This document shows, in pieces, positions 10,201 through 17,635 of a stretch of 58,175 nt of DNA. The notes beneath the pieces were generated by a model. It worked only from the letters and a program-made list of their open reading frames with translations. It was not told where the DNA came from and did no database searches. Position numbers and translations under genes: made by a program. Where the stretch lies: assembly GCA_023397905.1 (NCBI GenBank), contig JAEWSZ010000155.1, forward strand, positions 1 to 58,175. The letters run 5' to 3'. Source of the stretch: Bacillota bacterium (GTDB lineage Bacteria > Bacillota > Clostridia > Acetivibrionales > DSM-1351). How positions within the stretch are numbered: the stretch's first letter is position 1; the number at the start of each line of letters is the position of its first letter.

Positions 10201-10265
10201 TCAGAGTATTGAAGAAGGATAACGCCGTGACGGGAGATGCGTATATCGTAATTGTTGAACAATAG
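7224..10265 (+). CDS. Secreted S-layer-type protein with N-terminal SLH domains
   Basis: A 1013-residue exported protein. The N-terminus is strongly basic and is followed by a hydrophobic stretch and an A-D-A-A cleavage site near residue 50, a signal peptide. Residues of about 75-275 contain SLH repeats (for example FNPNGSVSKEFALYLVYMAA and F-N-P-N-Q-A-V-T-R-Q-Q-A-A-R-I-L), which bind pyruvylated secondary cell wall polymer. The rest, about 700 residues, is beta-rich and holds recurring L-K-(K/D)-G-D-(R/K)-(I/V) turns, suggesting repeated small beta domains, with no catalytic motif recognised. ATG 7224 was chosen for AGGGATGGAG 6-7 bases upstream; the frame is open to 7140 but without a ribosome site. 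It is followed closely by a second SLH gene. Confidence 0.9.
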   Translation: MNFLKYNKIKFSKKRKMKNRSRIIAVALCAAVIFQQAGIGTADAAVTKEQVVNSYTAAANGQAVINNLKYTDMQNAAYDLKDAVYQDGALNLLLGAGNTKFNPNGSVSKEFALYLVYMAANRAQDVDTQGQALNAARTADRRKTNIQAVLNDGSLQLAANEGLISQQELADALQDDQSGLDATAFKRSAPVQRQELATWLAKALMLPPAYQEQEIFNSYFDWSGAKAENVPYIEAVLENNIMSGDGKGSFNPNQAVTRQQAARILKNAENVILPLRNMEKRTATVEDIQSTRDTSRGYRTDYNSYVVRNSDGFLDEIVTESRYQNPTTTSNELTGATQPSYRTEIPLYKNGAITTAQSLKKGDRIEYIVGVGDGVVRYARVLSNSGETSYVAAVVNSANYGARTINVTPLKQKVQYPGQDISNPEKQTYTNGNLVYENYSYSNNLLNAVTKAPLDMTSIQPDSTVILGIRQNIVTEIVPITVKKDREQGLVAGIVEENNPQLGYLTLYNEDGTGKTPLELSGLRTFNYSDPNSVEVYKGHEPAGLEDIEAGDTVFVRIDKNGTVSSISSVSNYTVRYGTVINKKISSISVETNKGAIQYNTDGADVIKDGKLSKLSQLKDGDRVKLLVNEAPNITILKEITIESGDKQVANVYKGSFESYDDNLGQITLKDPWTLRNGKWVKDEAEPFKTVRLSGDFTAYYDGNTRPLRDLNRLMAGLTVYVASIKDYGNGENGVVADFINELDKEVPYNDKVYTAGSNKFVLSQAQTSISYNPGTIVVKDGRLVQGSSVSADDYAYVMANRDNSSGNLVAGVVSLEQRPGTETLQLYRGRITGIDEYNSVTLQSYSRLNGINWDYANTPMTFTLNSNTRITDTDGIVGQGDFTTYNGANTFRDRTVYILSDGTNAVEISTAPYGNVNISGEIATTSGAAIDVGGGVPAEPTAISLRNCRYYNTSTHLWVNMGDSSFNLLVNSLVLKNNQRVSPSTLKKGDKVRVLKKDNAVTGDAYIVIVEQ

Positions 10266-10291
10266 CCAATGAGGAAATGGAGGCCAGTATT

Positions 10292-11974
10292 TTGCTGAAT
10301 TTATTGAAAATGCGGGAAAAAAATAAGGAACAGTCAAAAAGTTATGGCAGACAGGCGGCAAAAAGCAGCTGTAAAAGCAGACAGGAAGGCGGCGGGCACA
10401 AACACCGCAGCGGGTTCAAAACGGCGGCAGGCCTGGGACTTGCACTTTCCATGCTTTTGACGCTGTCCGGCCCCGGCATTGCCTTTGCCAGGCAGGGAGA
10501 CAGCGGATATGAAGGGGGGATCTCCTCGGGAGAGACGCCCAGCGTAGGCACGGGCACTACCACCAGCAAGGCGGTATACCAGTACCAGGAACCGGTTTTT
10601 TTGACGGGGGTGCCGATTGTAATGTCCGGAGACCTTACAATTACCAAAAGACTGAGTACCAATGCGAAGACAAATGTGCAAACCCTGACAACCACATATA
10701 TATACGCTCTGCAAAATACGGGCAGTAATTCCAGACTGGCAAGGAATCTGACTTTTGTAACTGCCATAACAGCTAAAAGCAACGGGCAGAAAACCGAATC
10801 CACCCAGCTGACCAGAGCCACGGAAACGGTGACAATAGACGGAACTACATATAGAATAGCGGACTTGAACGATTACTCGCTTTCAAAAGCGATTACAAAT
10901 GACTATAAGCCTGCGGTCAATTATTTTGCCGGTACCCTGAGCAGCAGGAAAACCTACCACGTGGGCACTGCTACCAACACCGATACGGTTATCGTGGAGA
11001 CCTCCGGCAAGTACGTGGGATATGACGAATACTGGAGCACCGCGGAAGCTCAGATACTCACACAGTATGTTTCCCAGGCCAAGCCCGGAAAGGCGCTAGT
11101 TCAAATAGGGATAGTGAATATGGACATATCCACTACAACAAGGAAGGATCTTCAGTATTATGAAAACCAGCCTGAGCAAATAAGCTTTGAGGGCGGGTAT
11201 ATACTGTCGCAGTACAATGAAAATGTTCTGAAATATACGGCAAAACTGTCTGAACTGGACAGGAATAAAGCGCCTACTACCAAAGTGAATACCTATACAA
11301 ACAGCCTGAAGCTGGAAAGCTATCCGGTCAAGGACGCGCTTGTGGCGCCAAATCTGAAGCAGATAAAGGGCCATCCCCAGGAAAAGGCCATGAGTAAGAT
11401 GTTTGCCCTGGAAGCATACGGCAATACCCTGAAATTTGATCCGCAGGAGTATATGAGCAGATCCGAGTACGTGGATGCTTTTGTCAAGGTCGCAAAGACG
11501 GTTCCGCTGGATCCTGTCTTTGCGCCAAAGAAGACCACAAGAACTACAAAGCCGGCCAATATAGTTTCCTCGTTTTCAGATGTTCCCGCCAGCAGCACAT
11601 ACATGGACAGCATAAATGAGGCCGCGGAAAGAGGGATAATCAGCGGAAACGGAGAGAGTCAGTTCAGGCCGGAGGCGCTTATTACCGTCGCTGAGGCCGT
11701 TACCATGATGGTCAACTCTCTGGGACTGAGCGGACTTGCACCAAACCCGGCTCCGGTCACAAGCTTTAAGGACAATGATCAGATACCTTCCTACGCCAGG
11801 GCTTCAATCTATGTTGCCGAAAAGCTGGGCTTGATTTCAGAGGATGCCAAAGGGTATATCCACCCCAATGACAGGATAACAAAGGCCAAGGCGGCAGAAA
11901 TGATGGAATCCTTCATAGACTACATGGGCAGCGGGATCAGAGAAGAGTATATGGACAGGCTGCTGAGCTATTAA
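10292..11974 (+). CDS. Secreted protein with C-terminal SLH domains
   Basis: A protein of about 560 residues. After a long lysine/arginine/serine-rich head comes a hydrophobic segment (A-A-G-L-G-L-A-L-S-M-L-L-T-L) with a cleavable A-F-A site, so it is exported. The middle is beta-rich and has no recognised fold. Two SLH repeats end the protein: S-S-F-S-D-V-P-A-S-S at about residue 427, and T-S-F-K-D-N-D-Q-I-P-S about 65 residues later. A TTG start at 10292 is preferred because AATGGAGG lies 8 bases upstream; the in-frame ATG at 10277 sits inside that site. It is only 26 bases from the previous SLH gene, so the two are probably co-transcribed and form a pair of cell-wall-anchored surface proteins. 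Confidence 0.88.
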   Translation: MLNLLKMREKNKEQSKSYGRQAAKSSCKSRQEGGGHKHRSGFKTAAGLGLALSMLLTLSGPGIAFARQGDSGYEGGISSGETPSVGTGTTTSKAVYQYQEPVFLTGVPIVMSGDLTITKRLSTNAKTNVQTLTTTYIYALQNTGSNSRLARNLTFVTAITAKSNGQKTESTQLTRATETVTIDGTTYRIADLNDYSLSKAITNDYKPAVNYFAGTLSSRKTYHVGTATNTDTVIVETSGKYVGYDEYWSTAEAQILTQYVSQAKPGKALVQIGIVNMDISTTTRKDLQYYENQPEQISFEGGYILSQYNENVLKYTAKLSELDRNKAPTTKVNTYTNSLKLESYPVKDALVAPNLKQIKGHPQEKAMSKMFALEAYGNTLKFDPQEYMSRSEYVDAFVKVAKTVPLDPVFAPKKTTRTTKPANIVSSFSDVPASSTYMDSINEAAERGIISGNGESQFRPEALITVAEAVTMMVNSLGLSGLAPNPAPVTSFKDNDQIPSYARASIYVAEKLGLISEDAKGYIHPNDRITKAKAAEMMESFIDYMGSGIREEYMDRLLSY

Positions 11975-11986
11975 AGTAAAGAGAAC

Positions 11987-12026
11987 CTTAAAGGCAGAGC
12001 ATAAGAATCAGGACAGGCCTTTTAAG
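11987..12026. terminator. Weak hairpin after the SLH pair
   Basis: CTTAAAGGC (11987-11995) pairs with GCCTTTTAAG (12017-12026) with one bulged base. No T-run follows, so this may only reduce read-through into the protease gene. No clear promoter is visible in the rest of the 163-base gap. Confidence 0.35.
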
Positions 12027-12137
12027 TGGAATTTGGAATTTATAAAGTATATAAGCATATGACAGGGAATAGAATTTTAAAGACGGGATTCCTGAAACTG
12101 AGCCCGGAAATCGAAAGAATACGAGGTCAATATTGTA

Positions 12138-13619
12138 ATGAGAAATTATAAGAGATATACAGTGGTGCTTATTGCACTGATAATGTTATTGACGGTTTTT
12201 AATGTAAATTCCTTCGCCGCAGATGCCCAGACCACGGCGGACAGCGTGTATCTGCAAAGCGTAAGAGATCTGATAGAGCAGAAGTACAATGGGGATATTG
12301 ACGTTACGGCCCTGAACAAGGCTTCTACCATACCTGAAATGTTTGATACCCTTGACGACTTTTCAACCTTTTATGACCAGAAGCAGTTCGATTCATTGAT
12401 GGAGAACTTCGGCGGAAGCATAGAAGGTATTGGAATACAGGTAGAACAGGAAGATAAGGATAAGTACATAACCATATTGAATGTGTACCCGGATTCTCCC
12501 GCCAGAAAAGCAGGCGTACTCTCTGGGGACAAAATAGCCGAGGTAAACGGCAAGTCAGTGGCCGGGCAGGCCATGGAGGATGTCATATCAAAAGTAAAGG
12601 GGCCTGCCGGCACAACTGTAAAGCTGGGCTTGATACGCCAGGGCTCAAAAGATATAGTTACGCTTGAGATGCCCAGGGCCTCCATCGTAATACCAAGCGT
12701 TCATTACGAGATCAGAGGAAATATAGGATATATATTGATAGACCAGTTTACGGACAATACATACAGCGGTGTGAACGAAGCCCTTTCACTGTTTGACAGC
12801 AAAAAAATAACCAGAGTGGTGCTGGATCTGAGAAACAATCCCGGCGGTCTGGTGGATCAGGCGGTAAAGGTGGCACAGCGCTTCGTACCAAAAGGCCTGA
12901 TCACCAAACTGGATTACAAGGATCCCTCCGAACCCGATATGCCATACTATTCCAATTTGCCGGAGCTTAAGTACAAGCTTGCGGTTCTGGTAAATGAAAA
13001 TTCGGCAAGCGCGTCGGAGATTCTGACAGGAGCCATCAAGGATACGAATGCCGGAACGGTAGTGGGAAATAAAACCTATGGAAAGGCAAAAGTTCAGAGC
13101 TTTTTCCCCATATTAAAGTCCGAATCCTTTGTAAGGCTAAATCAGAACAAGCAGACCAAATCTGTAAATGCCTATGATTTTCCTTTTGCCATGGACAGTG
13201 ATCTCATAGGCTGGGGCAAAATGACTATTGGACTGTATTACACGCCAAATGGAGATTGTATTGATCTGAAAGGGATCGAGCCCGATGAAAAGGTCGTTGA
13301 AGACATGAGCGGGGACAGCATTCCGGTAAATCTTTTGCAGCCCATGTCTGTTACGGTTAAGCCCGGCGTGGGAACGCAGTACATGGATGTGTTATACGCC
13401 GAAAGCGTGTTGAAGCTTTTGAAGTACAATGTGGATGAGCCGGATTTCACTCTGGACCAGAAGACCTTCGCGGCCATCAAAAAGTTCCAGAAGGATAGCA
13501 AGGTGTACAGCTACGGCGTACTGGACTTCACCACTCAAAAGCTTCTGAATGAGAAGCTGTCAGACCTGAAGCAGACTCAGGACCCGGTTTATGTAAAGGC
13601 CGTATCCCTGATAAAATAA
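12138..13619 (+). CDS. S41 carboxyl-terminal processing protease
   Basis: A 493-residue exported serine protease of the CtpA/CtpB family. A signal peptide occupies about residues 1-29 (N-S-F-A-A-D-A). Next come a short helical domain, a PDZ domain (about 95-185; G-I-G-I-Q-V, then S-P-A-R-K-A-G-V-L-S-G-D-K-I) and the S41 core. The catalytic triad can be placed as Ser291 (in SASASEI), Lys316 (Y-G-K) and Gln320, which keeps the Ser-Lys spacing of 25 and Lys-Gln spacing of 4 known from CtpB. The C-terminal 70 residues resemble a peptidoglycan-binding module. It follows two SLH protein genes and may process surface proteins; that link is inference. A strong terminator follows. Confidence 0.95.
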   Translation: MRNYKRYTVVLIALIMLLTVFNVNSFAADAQTTADSVYLQSVRDLIEQKYNGDIDVTALNKASTIPEMFDTLDDFSTFYDQKQFDSLMENFGGSIEGIGIQVEQEDKDKYITILNVYPDSPARKAGVLSGDKIAEVNGKSVAGQAMEDVISKVKGPAGTTVKLGLIRQGSKDIVTLEMPRASIVIPSVHYEIRGNIGYILIDQFTDNTYSGVNEALSLFDSKKITRVVLDLRNNPGGLVDQAVKVAQRFVPKGLITKLDYKDPSEPDMPYYSNLPELKYKLAVLVNENSASASEILTGAIKDTNAGTVVGNKTYGKAKVQSFFPILKSESFVRLNQNKQTKSVNAYDFPFAMDSDLIGWGKMTIGLYYTPNGDCIDLKGIEPDEKVVEDMSGDSIPVNLLQPMSVTVKPGVGTQYMDVLYAESVLKLLKYNVDEPDFTLDQKTFAAIKKFQKDSKVYSYGVLDFTTQKLLNEKLSDLKQTQDPVYVKAVSLIK

Positions 13620-13659
13620 GATAACGACAGAAACATTAAATAAAGCTCAAATTTTCCGG

Positions 13660-13705
13660 CCCTGAGCCCCTATGCCATTAAAGCATAGGGGCTCAGGGTT
13701 TTTTT
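13660..13705 (+). terminator. Strong intrinsic terminator after the S41 protease gene
   Basis: A 16-base perfect stem, CCCTGAGCCCCTATGC (13660-13675) with GCATAGGGGCTCAGGG (13683-13698), is followed by seven T. It separates the surface-protein operon from the loaP operon. Confidence 0.95.
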
Positions 13706-14010
13706 GCCGTCTTTTGCCGTGTGACATGAAGTTAAAGCTTTAACACGTTAAAGCCCGGAAATGATGCAAAAATAGAAAAAGGTTGTGTATATTTTTATTT
13801 TAAATAATATCAGAATACACCCAAATCCGACCCCTTCCGACCTCTTCAAATATGTGAATATGCCAATAGATGTAGAAGTAACTCCTTATTCAATGGGAAA
13901 TGGTGAAAGCATTGATTTTACAAAAATTTTGATAGGAGTATAATGCAATCTAAGGAATAAATTAACAATTATATCAAAAGATTACATAATATGCGGGTAG
14001 ATAAAAAATT
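13706..14010 (+). other. Leader region of loaP with palindrome and possible promoter
   Basis: This gap of about 300 bases holds a 12-base palindrome TTAAAGCTTTAA (13732-13743) followed by a second TTAAAGC, which could be an operator. TTGTGT (13783-13788) and TAATAT (13805-13810), 16 bases apart, are a possible promoter. A short open stretch (13785-13943) is described separately. No other gene is seen. Confidence 0.35.
13785..13943 (+). pseudogene. Possible remnant of a coding sequence or short peptide gene
   Basis: A frame open from at least 13785 to a TAA at 13941 reads like ordinary protein: P-N-P-T-P-S-D-L-F-K-Y-V-N, then M-P-I-D-V-E-V-T-P-Y from ATG 13860, and S-I-D-F-T-K-I-L-I-G-V at the end. 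ATG 13860 (27 codons) has no ribosome site; GTG 13785 has AAAAGG too close upstream. It could be the 3' scar of a lost gene, or chance. I do not recognise the family. Confidence 0.25.
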
Positions 14011-14532
14011 ATGAGAGATGTTAAAAAAGAAAAATGGTATGCACTTTTTGTTACCACAGGTGAAGAGGACAACGTAAGGGCCAGGATAAACTTTAAGTTA
14101 AAGGGCGAGTTCAGGGCGGTGGTCCCTAAGAGGAGAATGAGGGAGAGGAAGGAAGGCAAATGGGAAGAGAAGGTAAGGACGCTTTTCCCTGGGTATATCC
14201 TTCTGAACGGGCAGATCGGCAGCCGGAGATACGAGATGATAAAGGACATACCGGGTGTGATCAGAATCCTGAGAGACAGCGACGGCCCCCAGGAGATCAG
14301 TGAGAATGAGATAGGTGTCATAAGCAGGCTGACGGCCGACAATGAGATCATTGATCTTTCCAGGGTATATGTGGAAGGGGAAAAGGTAGTTGTGGTTGAA
14401 GGGCCGCTGTTGGGGCTGGATGGTTCTATCCGGTCCATTGATAAAAGAAAGGGCAGAGTTAAAGTGATATTCAACCTGATGGGTGAGCCCAGGGAGGTTG
14501 AACTTAGCGTAACTCTGGTCCAGCCGGCATAG
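14011..14532 (+). CDS. loaP: LoaP-type transcription antiterminator (NusG paralogue)
   Basis: A 173-residue NusG-family protein. The N-terminal NGN domain opens with KKEKWYALFVTTGEEDNVRA and contains L-F-P-G-Y-I-L-L and G-V-I-R-I-L-R-D. The C-terminal KOW domain (about residues 125-173) contains G-P-L-L-G-L-D-G-S-I. The protein binds RNA polymerase to suppress termination and pausing. As an extra NusG-like gene directly upstream of a polysaccharide operon it fits LoaP, the specialised paralogue of Firmicutes that acts on long operons through an RNA hairpin in the leader. The downstream leader at 14533-14754 has a suitable hairpin. The ribosome site before ATG 14011 is weak, so LoaP may be made at low level. 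RfaH-like or general NusG identity is less likely given the context. Confidence 0.88.
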   Translation: MRDVKKEKWYALFVTTGEEDNVRARINFKLKGEFRAVVPKRRMRERKEGKWEEKVRTLFPGYILLNGQIGSRRYEMIKDIPGVIRILRDSDGPQEISENEIGVISRLTADNEIIDLSRVYVEGEKVVVVEGPLLGLDGSIRSIDKRKGRVKVIFNLMGEPREVELSVTLVQPA

Positions 14533-14600
14533 GATTTCAGCTTCCGCTTTCCGCTGTTTCGGCGCGGAAAACGGAAATGGAGGACATAGGAACACCATGC

Positions 14601-14651
14601 AAAGTCAATTACTATGGGGTGAAAGCCAAGGTTTCAACGGTAATTGACTTT
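14601..14651 (+). promoter_or_regulatory. Candidate LoaP RNA target hairpin in the operon leader
   Basis: Within the untranslated 222 bases between loaP and the CpsC-like gene, AAAGTCAATTAC (14601-14612) pairs perfectly with GTAATTGACTTT (14640-14651). Inside the loop TGAAA (14620-14624) can pair with TTTCA (14632-14636), giving a stem interrupted by an internal loop. No T-run follows, so it does not look like a simple terminator. Two smaller hairpins flank it: TTTCCGC with GCGGAAA near 14548-14570, and TTTGCCA with TGGCAAA (14684-14700). The LoaP link is inference from position. Confidence 0.5.
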
Positions 14652-14754
14652 ATGTACCGGAGCAGCGGTCCGGATGGCGAAGCTTTGCCATTTTGGCAAA
14701 AACAGCGGACAGGCAGAAACAGTACTTGCCAATAGAGTAAAAGGAGAAGAAAAG

Positions 14755-15429
14755 ATGGAAATTGCACGGTTTTTAAAATCCATATTGAGAATGCTATGGC
14801 TGATTATAATATTGGGTCTGGTTGGAGGAGGCGTAAGCGCCTATACGGGTTTTTATATGACAAAGCCTGTCTATGAAGCCGAAACCACGGTTTATGCCCT
14901 GAGTAAAAGCAGTTCCGTGGATGGGCAGGAAAGTATAAATTATCAGGATGTAATGCTGAGCAGGCAGCTGCTTCTGGACTACCGGGAGATCATAACAAGC
15001 GAAAAAGTCCTGGACCTGGCCTCGGACAATCTGAAAAGCTATGGGATAACACAGGATCAATTGAAAGGCATGATAAGCGTATATCTGAAAAATGAATCCA
15101 GCGTTATGGGCATAGTCGCAAAGGCGGGAGAACCGCAAACCGCCGCCGCCGCATCAAATGAAGTCACCCGGGCCTTTGTGACCAGGCTTCAGGAGCTCAC
15201 AAACAACAGCATAGTGGGAATACTTGACGAGGCAAAAGTGCCGCAATTCCCGGCGGACAATGATTACACAAAAAGAATCATCATAGGCATAGCCGCGGGG
15301 GCGGTAATAGCTGTGGCCATTATTTACATAAAAGAACTTTTCAATACGAAGATCAGATATATTGAGGATATTGAAAAAAACACCGGTATCCGGGTCATTG
15401 GCGTAATACCTAAATACGGCATTAATTGA
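14755..15429 (+). CDS. Capsular polysaccharide chain-length protein (CpsC/YveK/Wzz-like)
   Basis: A 224-residue membrane protein of the Wzz family, the transmembrane partner that activates the CpsD-type tyrosine kinase and controls polymer length. It has a membrane helix at about 13-35 (L-W-L-I-I-I-L-G-L-V-G-G-G), an extracellular helical domain, and a second helix at about 178-196 (I-I-I-G-I-A-A-G-A-V-I-A-V-A). A short cytoplasmic tail ends in R-V-I-G-V-I-P-K-Y-G-I-N. ATG 14755 follows AAGGAGA by 7 bases; the frame is open further upstream but that part overlaps leader hairpins. The kinase gene follows after 30 bases, as is usual for split BY-kinase pairs of Firmicutes. Confidence 0.92.
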   Translation: MEIARFLKSILRMLWLIIILGLVGGGVSAYTGFYMTKPVYEAETTVYALSKSSSVDGQESINYQDVMLSRQLLLDYREIITSEKVLDLASDNLKSYGITQDQLKGMISVYLKNESSVMGIVAKAGEPQTAAAASNEVTRAFVTRLQELTNNSIVGILDEAKVPQFPADNDYTKRIIIGIAAGAVIAVAIIYIKELFNTKIRYIEDIEKNTGIRVIGVIPKYGIN

Positions 15430-15459
15430 GACATACACGGACAATAAGGAGGTAAAAGG

Positions 15460-16197
15460 ATGCAGGAGCGGAGATACAGTTTGTATGAACAGGAAAATCC
15501 GGCAGTGAGAGACGCATTTTCAATGCTTTCCGGAAACATCTATATGGAATCGGAGCACAGGAGTATTCGAAGTATAGTCATAACCAGCTCCGAACCCGAG
15601 ACGGGAAAAACGTCGATTGCCGTGAGCCTGGCTGCTACAATGGCAAACTGGGGTAAAAAAACCATATTGATAGATGCGGATATGAGGAAGAGGACTGAAA
15701 TGCAGATACCCAAATGGGGGAGCAATCAGGGACTTTCCCAGTACTTGAACGAAACGGCTGAATATGAGGAGGTCCTCTGCTATACAAATATTGACGGCCT
15801 TATGTATATCCCAAACGGAAGCTTCATGCCAAACCCTATGGGACTCATATGTTCACCGCGGTTCCGCCAGTTGATGGAAAGGCTGAAAGAAGAATTTGAG
15901 TACATAATAATAGACTCGCCGGCGCTGGACACGGTGTCGGATGCGGTAATAATGTCCTCCAGGGCGGACGGAGCGCTGCTGGTTGCGCGGATGGGGAAAA
16001 GCAGGCTGGAGGATCTGAACAGGAGCAAAGAGAGGCTGGAGGCAGGAGAGGCAGTTTTACTGGGAGTTGTGATCAACAAGGTAAATAAGAGCAATTACAA
16101 AAAATATTTAAAAGCATATAAATATTTTTACACCTCTAAAAGAGAAAAACAAAAAAGCCCCAAACAAAGCAAAAATAAAAACACTGTGGTGGCTTAA
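15460..16197 (+). CDS. CpsD/YwqD-type tyrosine kinase for polysaccharide assembly
   Basis: A 245-residue cytoplasmic bacterial tyrosine (BY) kinase. It has Walker A at about 43-52 (S-S-E-P-E-T-G-K-T-S), Walker A' (T-I-L-I-D-A-D-M-R-K-R) and Walker B (E-Y-I-I-I-D-S-P-A-L-D-T-V-S-D). The C-terminal tail has a tyrosine cluster (Y-K-K-Y-L-K-A-Y-K-Y-F-Y) before a lysine-rich end, the expected autophosphorylation site. With the CpsC-like protein upstream it regulates polymerisation and export; its phosphatase is the CpsB-type protein 18 kb downstream in the same operon. The start has a perfect AAGGAGG. Confidence 0.95.
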   Translation: MQERRYSLYEQENPAVRDAFSMLSGNIYMESEHRSIRSIVITSSEPETGKTSIAVSLAATMANWGKKTILIDADMRKRTEMQIPKWGSNQGLSQYLNETAEYEEVLCYTNIDGLMYIPNGSFMPNPMGLICSPRFRQLMERLKEEFEYIIIDSPALDTVSDAVIMSSRADGALLVARMGKSRLEDLNRSKERLEAGEAVLLGVVINKVNKSNYKKYLKAYKYFYTSKREKQKSPKQSKNKNTVVA

Positions 16198-16253
16198 AGA
16201 GAATCGGTATAAAAAAACGGGAAGCCCGCTTTATGCGTGCATGGAGAAGCTAA

Positions 16254-17600
16254 ATGAAAATAACAATTACCGGTACGGGATATGTAGGCCTTGTGACAGG
16301 GGTCTGCCTGGCTGAAACAGGCCATATGGTCACCTGCTATGATATTGACCACATTCGGATAAAAAAGCTGCAGGACTGCATAATGCCGATTTTTGAACCG
16401 GGGCTGGAAGAACTGTTTTTAAAAAACAGAGAGCGTCTGAGATTTACTGCCGACCACAGGGAAGCCTATTCCGGCAGCGATGTGGTATTCATATGTGTGG
16501 GGACTCCTGAGAAAACAGACGGGTCGGCCAATCTCAAGTATGTTTTCGAGGCTGTCCGGCAGGTGACGGAATGCGCCCGGAAGGATTGCACCATAGTTAT
16601 AAAATCCACTGTCCCGGTGGGAACCGGCGACAAACTGGAGGAAATGGTCAAAGTTAAAAATAACTCCGGGATACATTTTGAGATAGCTGGCAATCCTGAA
16701 TTCCTGTCGCAGGGAACGGCTGTTTCCGACACCATGAACGCTGCGCGTATTGTATTGGGAGTGAAAATTATTGAAACCGAACAGCTGCTCAGGAGAATAT
16801 ATGACGGATTCGGAGCGGAATACGTGGTAACCGACAGGAGAAGCGCGGAAATGATAAAATACGCTTCCAACGATTTTCTGGCATTAAAGATCTCATATAT
16901 TAATGAAATAGCAAATCTTTGTGACTATACGGGAGCCAATGTGGATGACGTCGCAAAGGGTATGGGCTGCGACCCGAGAATAGGGAACCGTTTCTTAAAA
17001 GCCGGCATCGGCTATGGAGGCTCCTGCTTTCCAAAGGATACAAAAGCGCTGCACTGGCTGGCGAGCTTCAATGATTGTGAATTGAAAACAATCAGGGCGG
17101 CTATAGACGTCAATGAAAATCAGAAAATAAAACTGATAAAAAAAGCCAGAAAGTATTATGACAGCTTCCGGGGGCTCACGGTGGCAGTCCTGGGGCTGAC
17201 CTTCAAGCCGGGGACCGATGACCTGAGGGAGGCCCCCTCTCTTCAGAACATACCCATACTGCTGGAGGACGGCGCCGGAGTGAAGGCGTGGGACCCCATA
17301 GGAATGGATAACTTCAAAAAAATATATCCGGACGAAATAAAATACTGCAATTCAATTGAAGAGACCATCAAAGATTCCGACATTTGCTTTATTTTGACCG
17401 AATGGCCCGAGATAGTTTCCATGGACCTGTCAAAATTCGCCCTGCTCATGAGGACTCCCATAGTCCTGGACGGCAGGAACTGTTTTGATACCGGAAAGGC
17501 CTCGGGAAAGAATTTCATATATGAATCCATAGGCAGAAAACCCGTGGGGCAGGTAAACGAAACAGAAATACATGACATTAAAGCTGAAAAAGCGGGTTGA
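16254..17600 (+). CDS. UDP-glucose/UDP-sugar 6-dehydrogenase
   Basis: A 448-residue NAD-dependent enzyme of normal family length that oxidises the C6 of a UDP-sugar to the uronic acid, supplying acidic sugars to the polysaccharide. The Rossmann motif is at the start (G-T-G-Y-V-G-L-V-T-G-V-C-L-A). Further motifs are the E-F-L-S-Q-G-T-A region, K-Y-A-S-N-D-F-L-A, and the catalytic Cys258 in G-G-S-C-F-P-K-D-T, followed by the C-terminal UDP-binding domain (L-T-F-K-P-G-T-D-D-L-R). UDP-glucose is the most common substrate; UDP-N-acetylmannosamine or GDP-mannose dehydrogenases are close relatives and cannot be fully excluded. Confidence 0.93.
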   Translation: MKITITGTGYVGLVTGVCLAETGHMVTCYDIDHIRIKKLQDCIMPIFEPGLEELFLKNRERLRFTADHREAYSGSDVVFICVGTPEKTDGSANLKYVFEAVRQVTECARKDCTIVIKSTVPVGTGDKLEEMVKVKNNSGIHFEIAGNPEFLSQGTAVSDTMNAARIVLGVKIIETEQLLRRIYDGFGAEYVVTDRRSAEMIKYASNDFLALKISYINEIANLCDYTGANVDDVAKGMGCDPRIGNRFLKAGIGYGGSCFPKDTKALHWLASFNDCELKTIRAAIDVNENQKIKLIKKARKYYDSFRGLTVAVLGLTFKPGTDDLREAPSLQNIPILLEDGAGVKAWDPIGMDNFKKIYPDEIKYCNSIEETIKDSDICFILTEWPEIVSMDLSKFALLMRTPIVLDGRNCFDTGKASGKNFIYESIGRKPVGQVNETEIHDIKAEKAG

Positions 17601-17635
17601 TACGCTGATACATTGAATTAATCGGGGGCTTATAC

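Noticed and set aside
5139..13899. The 15-base string CTTATTCAATGGGAA is shared by 5139-5153 and 13885-13899.
   Set aside because: About one such pair is expected by chance in this length; the flanks do not match and no mobile element boundary is seen.
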